From assembly GCA_031267345.1 (NCBI GenBank), contig JAIRZG010000038.1, positions 1 through 16,295 of the forward strand: 16,295 nucleotides of DNA, read 5' to 3'. A program made the translations under genes and the position numbers. Each line of letters begins with the position of its first letter. Position 1 is the first letter of the stretch. The notes beneath the pieces are model-generated. The model was given only the letters and a program-made list of their open reading frames with translations, was not told where the DNA came from and did not search any database. The DNA is from Zoogloeaceae bacterium. Its GTDB lineage: Bacteria > Pseudomonadota > Gammaproteobacteria > Burkholderiales > Rhodocyclaceae. Of this stretch, positions 1-6,954 are shown one piece after another.

Positions 1-3000
1 GGCGGAGCCTCTACGTCTGGTGTTGCCAATGCGGGAGTTTCTGCTTGCGGCGTCTCCACTGTTGGTGTTCCCGCCTCCGGTGTTTCCTGTGTTGACGCGG
101 TCGATGCTTCTTCCGCTTGTGGCGTTTCCGTCTCTGGCGCTTCCGCTGTCAAAGCTGCCGGAGCCTCTACGTCTGGTGTTGCCAATGCGGGAGTTTCTGC
201 TTCCGGCGTCTCCACTGTTGGCGCTTCCGCCTCCGGTGTTTCCTGTGTTGACGCAGTTGACGCTTCTTCCGCTTGCGGCGTTTCCGTCTCTGGCGCTTCC
301 GCTGTCAAAGCGGGCGGAACCTCCACGTCTGGCGTTTCCAGTGCGCGGCTTTCTGTTGTTGGCGCTTTCGGCGCGGGTGTTTTTATGTTTGGCGTTTTCG
401 TGTCAAACAGACGCAATGCGGTTTTCAGTCGGGTTATTTCGTCTGTTGTTTCCGCTGCCGGCGTCACTGTTGCCGGGGTTTCTTCGTCCGGGGGTTCTGT
501 CTCCGACGCTTCCGCCAGCGGGGTTTCCACCTCTGACGCTTCCGCTTGCGGCGTTTCCGCTGTCACAGCCTCTGCGACTGGCGTTGCCGACGCGGGCGCT
601 TCCCGTTCCAGCGCTTTTTCCTCTGGCGTTTCTGCGCCATCGACCTCCGGCGTTTTTACGGCCCTGGGTTTTTCCACGATGACAGGTTCTACGAACAGCG
701 CCTGCATGTCCAGTTCCGCAAGGGGCATTGCGCTGTCGGAGGCCTGCCGCGCCGCTTCCAGCGCCGCGCGAATCTCCATCAGCGTTTGCGGGCGTTGTTT
801 GTCCCATTCGCGGCTGGAAACGCGCTTGAGTTTCCAGCCGCGAATGGCAAGCGCGGCAGGAATGTGCGCATGTCGCTCGAATCCATCGTCCGCAGCCAGC
901 GTCTCGTCGAACAGCAGTCCCAGCAGATAACGATCCGGCTGTTCGGCGTCCAGAATGGCCAGCGGAACGCGAAAGCCGGAAACGCCGACATCCAGTTCGC
1001 ACTGAATGCCCAGATCTTCCAGCGCCAGTGCAACCTGGACATTGAGCGGCAGCCAGGCGGCAGGACGCGCGCCTGTTTCCAGGTGCGGGAAATCGGGAGC
1101 GGCGGTGTTGCCCGCGACGTTCAGGGTTCGCGCCGCCTGATCGTATCGACCTGCGGAAATCTGTTGCGCGTACAGGAGGAATTCCTTGAACAGCCGGGGG
1201 CCATCATATTTGCTGCGCGCCACCGAAAGCTGGGCGGGATCGAACGAGGCGACGACATACATTTCCTTTTTGGCGCGCGTTATGGCGACATTCAGCCGCC
1301 GTTCGCCGCCCTGTTGTCCCAACGCGCCGAAGTAGGCGGGGATGTGGGTTTTCTTCTTGCCGTTGCGCAGGACGCGTTCCACCGGCGCGTGTCCGCTCGA
1401 AAAAACAATGAGATCGCGTTCGTCGCCCTGCGCGTTTTCCAGATTTTTCACAAAAGGACGTTCATCCAGACGCGGCAGGTTCATGGCCTGTTGCCAGCAT
1501 TCGGCAAATTGCGGATCGGCTTCGAGACGGCGGTCGATTTCATCAAGAATGGCGCGTCGTTGCAGCGGATTGAAGGTGATCACGCCCAACGATGGCTTGT
1601 CGGGGCGTTGCAACAACTGCGTTAACAAATTAACGATGACATACGCCTCTGGAATGTTCGCGCCCGCTTCGGAACGACCATTGGGCACACTGATCCAGCG
1701 CAACGCCGTCTGGCGACTCGTCGTAGCGGGAATGGTCTTCAGACTTCCGTCATAAATGGCGCGATTGGAAAAGGCGATCAGTTCTTCGCGCTGGCAGCGA
1801 TAGTGCCAGGAAAGCGCCATGCGCGGGACGCGATGGCGCGCCAGCGTCAGCAGGGATTCGGCGTCGAAAATTTCGCGCGCGGCGGACAAATCGTCCTCGC
1901 CGCCTTCGCTCCCGGCTTTGGCGGCGTCTCCGTTTTCCGCCGTTGTCCGGAAAGCGTTGTTCGGCGGCATTTGCCGTTCGTCCCCGGCGATGACCACGCG
2001 GCGGGCGCGCATCAGCGCCGGCAGACTGCTTTCAACGGCGCATTGCGAGGCTTCATCGACGATGATGAGGTCAAAGAGCGGCGCGCGCGGGAAAAGTAGC
2101 GGGACAGTATCCGGCGAGAGCAGCCAGATCGGCAACACGTCCATCAGTCCCTTGTCCCAGAATCGACGCGCGAATCCCCGTAGCGGCAGCGCCTGACGTT
2201 GCTTTTTGGCTTCTTTCAGCAGGGTGGCGCGCATAACCTGTTCGGCGCTGCGCCGCACGCCTTTTTCCGCGGGCGGCGTCCGCAACAGGGGCGCTTGGTC
2301 CTGACGCGCGAGGATGCGCTCAAAAGCAAAACGGCGTTCTTCTTCGTACAGGGCGGCCAGTCGGGCTTCGTCGGCGCTGCTTTCCTGATCCAGCGTGGAA
2401 AAATCACCGAATTTTTCCAGCGCCGTCAGCGCGGATTTGGCCCAGGTCTTGCGAACGCCATCCGCCCAGGCTTCCGGCGAGTCGAATGCCGCGCCATCGG
2501 CAAGCGGCGCGAGGAAAACCTGCGCTTGCGGCGCGATGGTCTGCGCCTTCGCCAGACGGCGATCCGTGCCGATCAGGTGCACGGCGTCGCGCCGCCAGGC
2601 GGTGATCAGGCCATCCAGCAATTGCGTCGTGGGTAGTTTGGGCAGCCAGGGCAGCGCCGCGTGAACGGGGCTGACCGCCGTCGCCAGTTTGGCCATTGAG
2701 GCAACGGCATTGACCAGCGGCTCCACGCGCTGGCTCCAGGCTTCAAGGGCGTCGCCGTCCCAACCGTCCGGGAAGGCGTTGAGCGTCTGCAAGGCGCTTT
2801 CCTCTTTTTTCAGGGTGTCGAACACCGTTCGCAAGGTCTGGGCGCTGTGCTGGCAATCGATCCAGTAATTGGCCTTTTCATCCCAGCCGACAATGAGTTC
2901 GGCGTTGGGCGTCCCGCGCCAGAAGCCCATGGTCTGCATGTCGGCGCGATGGCGGATCAGGGTGAGCGCCGGATCGATGAGCGTCGTCGCCGCCCGGATC

Positions 3001-6000
3001 CAGGCGCGCGCTTCGCCCAGGGTGTCGGGCAGGTCGGCGCGTTGGGGATTCAGCCAGTGCAGGATGTTGATCAATCCCTGCCAGCAGCGGGCGGCGGCGG
3101 CTTTGTCGTCCAGATGGTCCAGGAAGGCGGCGTCAATGTTTGCGTCGGCTTTTTCCGGCCATTGCAGGGCGAGCCAGGCGCGCACCGTTTTTTGCGCCTG
3201 CCAGCAGGCCGGACTCAAAAAGCGCAAGGCGCTGCCCGCGTTGGCGCGCAGTTGGCTCAACGCCTGTAGCACTGTTTGGTCGGGGAGAAATTCAAAGGGT
3301 TGTGGAAAAGCGTCCAGAATGGCGTCATGCTTTTGCCACAGGCGAATCAGCTTTTTCAGCGATTCTTCCCCTTCCGGCTGGGTGGTGAGCGTCACGATCA
3401 ATTCCGCGAACCAGTGATTGCCGAGCGCGTTTTCCTGGCGGCGGGAACGGGTGTCCGCCAGTGCGCGCCATACGGGCTGGGTGCGCTCGATCAATTCCAG
3501 ACGCGCGTCTTCATTGAGCAAGGCGGTCAGCGCCGCCTGTCCCGCCGCGCTTTCTTGCTGTTTGCGAAAGTGGAAGGCCGCCAGCAATCCGTTTTTGGCG
3601 GACCTCAAGGCCGCGTGTCCCGATCCGTCCACGGACAGTCCGGCGGCGATCAGCGCGTCTTCCAGTATCTTGGCCTCGTTGCGGGCAAGGATCAGATATT
3701 TCAAAAAGGCGTTGGCCTTGTCGTTGTCGAAATGGGCAAAGCTGACGCGGGCAAGGTTGGACATGCCGACGGGCGCGCGCCAGATGCTGCCGTCGCGCCA
3801 GATATCCGCCTGGGAAAAAATGCTGGCGATCTGCGTCGCCAGCGCATTCATACGCGCCGGGGGCAGGGTATAAAGGCGTTCGTCCTGACAGGGCAGGGGA
3901 ACGTTCAAGCCAGCGGCATAGGTGTGCAACTGCCCCAGCGTTATCGTCGGGGCGTCTTCGCTTTCCCGTCCGTGTTCCGGCAGGGTCATGCGGGTCAGGG
4001 CGGCGCGTTGGTTCAGGCGTTGCGTTAAACGGTTGATTTCATCCGTCGCCGTATTTCTGGGCAGGACAATCGCGTTGGGCGCGGCGTTTTCCAGTCGCGC
4101 GGCAAGCTGCTGATACAGCGCGTGGCGATCTTCACGCGCGTCATGCGCGACCGCCAGCAAATGCCGCAGACCCGCGTCTTCGAGGCGTTGCGCCACCACG
4201 TCCAGCGCGGCGCGTTTTTCGCAGAGCACCACCACCTTTTCCCCGCGCGCCAGCGCGTCCGCAACCAGATTGACAATAATCTGGCTCTTGCCCGTTCCGG
4301 GCGGCCCTTCCACCACCAGCGCCGGAGCGACGCGCGTCGCCTCCAGCACGGCGCGTTGTGCGGGATCGACAGGACGTATCGGCAGCACCGGCATTCCCAA
4401 CGGCATGTCGCGCCCCGACGGCATGTCGGTAAAGGAGAGCGCCGCGCGCAAATCTTGCGGCAGAAGCTCCCAGACGCTCGCCAGCAGGTTTTCCGGCGGC
4501 ATTCCGTTCTTCAGCGCCTCCAGCAATTCGTCATAATCCTGCAAGAGATGGGAGCAGGATTGCGGGAACAGTCCCAGTACGGCGCATTCTTCGGTTTCCA
4601 GATGCTCATCATGCCATCCGGACAGTTCTTCGCGCCGATCGGCAAAAGGCAGCAGGCGTTCGCGCTCGCCGGAAGTATCCAGATCCGTCAGGGCGAGTTC
4701 GCCCAGCAGGGCTTCCGGCCCGACGGCGGCGAGTTCGTCGGCTTTTTCCGCCAGTTCGTCGGGGTAAAGGCGTCCCTTGCGCTGGAAAATCAGACGCAGC
4801 AGGGATTGATTGGCGATCGGCGTACTGTTGGCGGGAATGTTCAGACTGATGACGCCATTTCTGACGCTACGCTCGATGTCGAGCGGATAAAAAATCAGCG
4901 GCGCACGCAACAGATAGCCACCCGCCAGTCCGGTAATGAAGGGATAGCCCAGATACAGGTCGCTGACGCCGCTTTCCTCGCGCCGGGACAGGTGTTCGCG
5001 CGCCAGTTGCAGCAGCGATTTCGCCAGTCGGCGCGCGTTGTCATTCGTCTCGGCTTCCACCGCGTCGAACAGACGCGCGTGTTTGCCGCCGCGCAAAAGC
5101 GCCAGCGTGTGTTCGGCAAGGCCGACGGAGACGTTTTCCAGTTCGCTCAAATCAATGGCGCGACCAGGACGACAGACCTGTAGACGAAGGGCGGGACTGC
5201 GCCCGTCGCTGGCGATCAGTCGCTCGCGCAGGCGCGTCAGGGCTTGGCGCAAACGCTCGCTGTTGGGGCCGCTGCCCGCTGGCGGCGCTTCCGGCAGTTC
5301 GATGGCGGGCAGCATCTTGCCCGACAAGGGAATGAGCCGATGCAGCACGTCCAGACGGTGATCCGGCGCGGGTTCAATGGCAAGGTCATTAGCCTTGACG
5401 ATCCGGATCAGGCGCTCGATGCGTTCGGGCGTGGCATGATGCGCGCCCAGCATCCGCAACAGCCCGTGCAGACTGATCACGCCGCCGCCGCGTCGCAGAA
5501 TGTCCTGCAAATAAACGTTCAGGGCGGCATCTGCTTCCGCCTGCTTCGGCGGCATGGGGATGCTGCGTTCCGGTCGCGCCAGAATCTCCTTCAGGTTGAG
5601 GCCGAAGCGGGCAAGGAGCGGCGGCATGAGTTCAAGCAGGAGTTTGCGACAACCCAGCGCCTCACCAATGGCAATGAGGGTTTCGGCCTTGCCGACGCTG
5701 CATCCGCCATTGAGCGCCAGCACATGCGCGATGAGAGAAAAGAACGAACATTGCAGTCGCGCGCCGCCTGCGAGGATGAGCGGTGCAAGGCGCTGGAATT
5801 CGGCCAACGCCGACTCCGGCGCAAGGTAATGCCGCCAGTCGGGCGTCAGCGGCGAAAAGACGCGCTCGATAACCTGCATTTTCGCATCCTGCAATTCGCC
5901 ATCGGCGCAGGCGATCAGAACGCAGGCCGCCAGCGCTGCGGCCTGCGCCATGTCGGGCGGGTCTTCCAGCGCGATGGGCGCGCCGAGACTTGCGCCGGAT

Positions 6001-6815
6001 TTGCCCAATACGCGCATCAGGAGCGCATCCAGTTCCGCGAGTTTGCGCGAACCGGGGCCGTGTCCACTCAATTGCTGATATGCGTCAGTTTCCGAAAACA
6101 GCCACAAGGCCCAGGTTCTGAGACTGAATTCCGGATGCGTATTGCCGGGAAGGGTTGTCGCCAGCGCCGTTTCCATCAGCGCCTTGTTTTGGGCGAGACA
6201 GAGGGCGGTATCCTCGTCGGTGAGGGTATTGGTCGCCAGTCCGGCCGTGGTCGCCAGTTCCAGACGCAGGGCAGCGTCCAGACCGGAACAGGCGATAAGG
6301 CCAAGACGGTCGGCGGTGATTTCCTGCGCCATGGTGAGTTGCCGGGCGGCGATGACGCGCTCTTCCGGAGCTTCATCGCCTTGCAGGATCAGCGTGGCCG
6401 CCAGCGATGGGACGCGATAGCGATTATTGGCGCCGTGGGCAAGATAATGACCGATTTCACGTCCCAACAGCGCCGCCAGCGCGTCGTCATCCAGCAGGGC
6501 GGGCAGGTGTCTGCGTATTTCCAGCAGGAGCGGTGTGGCGGAAAGGTGAATGAGGGCATTTTCCGCGCCGTCCGCCTGATAAAGCTCGACGGGCGCGGTT
6601 ATGCCAAAACGTCGCGCCAGCGACCGCGCCACGCGGTAAAGATTTGGCGTCATGCGTTCCGTGAGCGACAGGCGGTTGGCCATCAGTGTCCGGCGTATGC
6701 GTGTCGAATCCGTGGAAATTTTCGCCGCCAGCGCCTCGACCCCCGGCATCTTCAGCAATATCCCCGCATAGCCGGATTCGCCACGAAAACGGATGGATTC
6801 AATATCGAATTGCAT
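1..6815 (-). CDS. Giant M48-like/TerB-like/SF1 helicase/degenerate nuclease fusion protein (3' end outside window)
   Basis: One frame is open from ATG at 6815 to the window edge (at least 2271 codons, C-terminus missing). Residues 1-280 resemble an M48 peptidase: REIGH at 119-123 stands where HExxH is expected, and QEITADRLG (E165) matches the M48 third-ligand motif. Residues about 289-410 look TerB-like (LIACADGEL near 300-308). Residues about 560-830 resemble the DUF4011 region of large helicases. SF1/UPF1-type helicase motifs follow: Walker A GPPGTGKS (837-844), motif II VDEASQ (D1587, E1588), motif III GDERQMPP (1611-1618) and motif VI NVAITRAKK (R1847). A long helical insert separates motifs I and II. 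Residues about 1930-2010 resemble the MTES_1575/DUF559-type PD-(D/E)XK nuclease (RYLLG at 1962-1966) but lack the usual acidic residues. An E/P/T/A-rich tail follows. The ATG is preceded by AGGAGG at 9 nt. ATP-driven nucleic acid remodelling in phage or plasmid defence is inference; the helicase call is firm. Confidence 0.85.
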   Translation of the reverse strand, partial: MQFDIESIRFRGESGYAGILLKMPGVEALAAKISTDSTRIRRTLMANRLSLTERMTPNLYRVARSLARRFGITAPVELYQADGAENALIHLSATPLLLEIRRHLPALLDDDALAALLGREIGHYLAHGANNRYRVPSLAATLILQGDEAPEERVIAARQLTMAQEITADRLGLIACSGLDAALRLELATTAGLATNTLTDEDTALCLAQNKALMETALATTLPGNTHPEFSLRTWALWLFSETDAYQQLSGHGPGSRKLAELDALLMRVLGKSGASLGAPIALEDPPDMAQAAALAACVLIACADGELQDAKMQVIERVFSPLTPDWRHYLAPESALAEFQRLAPLILAGGARLQCSFFSLIAHVLALNGGCSVGKAETLIAIGEALGCRKLLLELMPPLLARFGLNLKEILARPERSIPMPPKQAEADAALNVYLQDILRRGGGVISLHGLLRMLGAHHATPERIERLIRIVKANDLAIEPAPDHRLDVLHRLIPLSGKMLPAIELPEAPPAGSGPNSERLRQALTRLRERLIASDGRSPALRLQVCRPGRAIDLSELENVSVGLAEHTLALLRGGKHARLFDAVEAETNDNARRLAKSLLQLAREHLSRREESGVSDLYLGYPFITGLAGGYLLRAPLIFYPLDIERSVRNGVISLNIPANSTPIANQSLLRLIFQRKGRLYPDELAEKADELAAVGPEALLGELALTDLDTSGERERLLPFADRREELSGWHDEHLETEECAVLGLFPQSCSHLLQDYDELLEALKNGMPPENLLASVWELLPQDLRAALSFTDMPSGRDMPLGMPVLPIRPVDPAQRAVLEATRVAPALVVEGPPGTGKSQIIVNLVADALARGEKVVVLCEKRAALDVVAQRLEDAGLRHLLAVAHDAREDRHALYQQLAARLENAAPNAIVLPRNTATDEINRLTQRLNQRAALTRMTLPEHGRESEDAPTITLGQLHTYAAGLNVPLPCQDERLYTLPPARMNALATQIASIFSQADIWRDGSIWRAPVGMSNLARVSFAHFDNDKANAFLKYLILARNEAKILEDALIAAGLSVDGSGHAALRSAKNGLLAAFHFRKQQESAAGQAALTALLNEDARLELIERTQPVWRALADTRSRRQENALGNHWFAELIVTLTTQPEGEESLKKLIRLWQKHDAILDAFPQPFEFLPDQTVLQALSQLRANAGSALRFLSPACWQAQKTVRAWLALQWPEKADANIDAAFLDHLDDKAAAARCWQGLINILHWLNPQRADLPDTLGEARAWIRAATTLIDPALTLIRHRADMQTMGFWRGTPNAELIVGWDEKANYWIDCQHSAQTLRTVFDTLKKEESALQTLNAFPDGWDGDALEAWSQRVEPLVNAVASMAKLATAVSPVHAALPWLPKLPTTQLLDGLITAWRRDAVHLIGTDRRLAKAQTIAPQAQVFLAPLADGAAFDSPEAWADGVRKTWAKSALTALEKFGDFSTLDQESSADEARLAALYEEERRFAFERILARQDQAPLLRTPPAEKGVRRSAEQVMRATLLKEAKKQRQALPLRGFARRFWDKGLMDVLPIWLLSPDTVPLLFPRAPLFDLIIVDEASQCAVESSLPALMRARRVVIAGDERQMPPNNAFRTTAENGDAAKAGSEGGEDDLSAAREIFDAESLLTLARHRVPRMALSWHYRCQREELIAFSNRAIYDGSLKTIPATTSRQTALRWISVPNGRSEAGANIPEAYVIVNLLTQLLQRPDKPSLGVITFNPLQRRAILDEIDRRLEADPQFAECWQQAMNLPRLDERPFVKNLENAQGDERDLIVFSSGHAPVERVLRNGKKKTHIPAYFGALGQQGGERRLNVAITRAKKEMYVVASFDPAQLSVARSKYDGPRLFKEFLLYAQQISAGRYDQAARTLNVAGNTAAPDFPHLETGARPAAWLPLNVQVALALEDLGIQCELDVGVSGFRVPLAILDAEQPDRYLLGLLFDETLAADDGFERHAHIPAALAIRGWKLKRVSSREWDKQRPQTLMEIRAALEAARQASDSAMPLAELDMQALFVEPVIVEKPRAVKTPEVDGAETPEEKALEREAPASATPVAEAVTAETPQAEASEVETPLAEASETEPPDEETPATVTPAAETTDEITRLKTALRLFDTKTPNIKTPAPKAPTTESRALETPDVEVPPALTAEAPETETPQAEEASTASTQETPEAEAPTVETPEAETPALATPDVEAPAALTAEAPETETPQAEEASTASTQETPEAGTPTVETPQAETPALATPDVEAP
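4..400 (-). repeat. 156-bp tandem repeats encoding 52-residue E/P/T/A-rich units
   Basis: Positions 4-159 and 160-315 are two copies of a 156-bp unit that differ at about ten bases by my count. A diverged third copy starts at 316 and fades near 400. Because 156 is divisible by three, gain or loss of a unit keeps the giant frame open. Each unit encodes a linker-like peptide built from ETPxxE and ATPDVEAP motifs, with no hydrophobic core. A related degenerate stretch continues to about 700. The array reaches the window edge, so more copies may exist outside. Confidence 0.9.
804..847. repeat. Perfect 17-bp inverted repeat, 10-nt loop, inside the helicase gene
   Basis: Positions 804-820 and 831-847 are exact reverse complements separated by 821-830. 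The element lies within codons of the nuclease-like domain (around W1994 to W2005 of the giant protein) and would form a strong stem in the mRNA or a cruciform in DNA. It does not match the dispersed repeat families elsewhere in the window. Confidence 0.9.
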
Positions 6816-6884
6816 CGGACAGCCCCTCCTGTCAGGTTCAACCGCTGGCGGGCGCCGCAGGTTTGATTGACACATTTGGGCAAC

Positions 6885-6913
6885 ATTATGCCGTAAATGC
6901 TATGTACTTTTAA
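6885..6913 (-). promoter_or_regulatory. Sigma70-type promoter of the giant helicase gene
   Basis: Reading the minus strand, TTAAAA (6913-6908) and CATAAT (6890-6885) are separated by exactly 17 nt, about 70 bp upstream of the ATG. The region is AT-rich compared with its surroundings. A strong Shine-Dalgarno sequence, AGGAGG (6830-6825), sits 9 nt before the ATG. This suggests the gene can be transcribed independently of the restriction gene upstream. No clear terminator is visible between the two genes, so read-through is also possible. Confidence 0.55.
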
Positions 6914-6954
6914 GGAAATTCTGAATATTTCGCCGCATCGAAAACGCGGGCGCG

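Noticed and set aside
4..400. CRISPR array at the left edge
   Set aside because: The 156-bp units are contiguous without unique spacers and are in-frame coding repeats.
546..6866. Long plus-strand frames (for example 546-1625, 2847-3269, 4122-5183, 5244-6866)
   Set aside because: They lie antisense to the giant minus-strand gene, show no recognisable domains, and follow from its codon bias. The minus frame carries all the helicase motifs.
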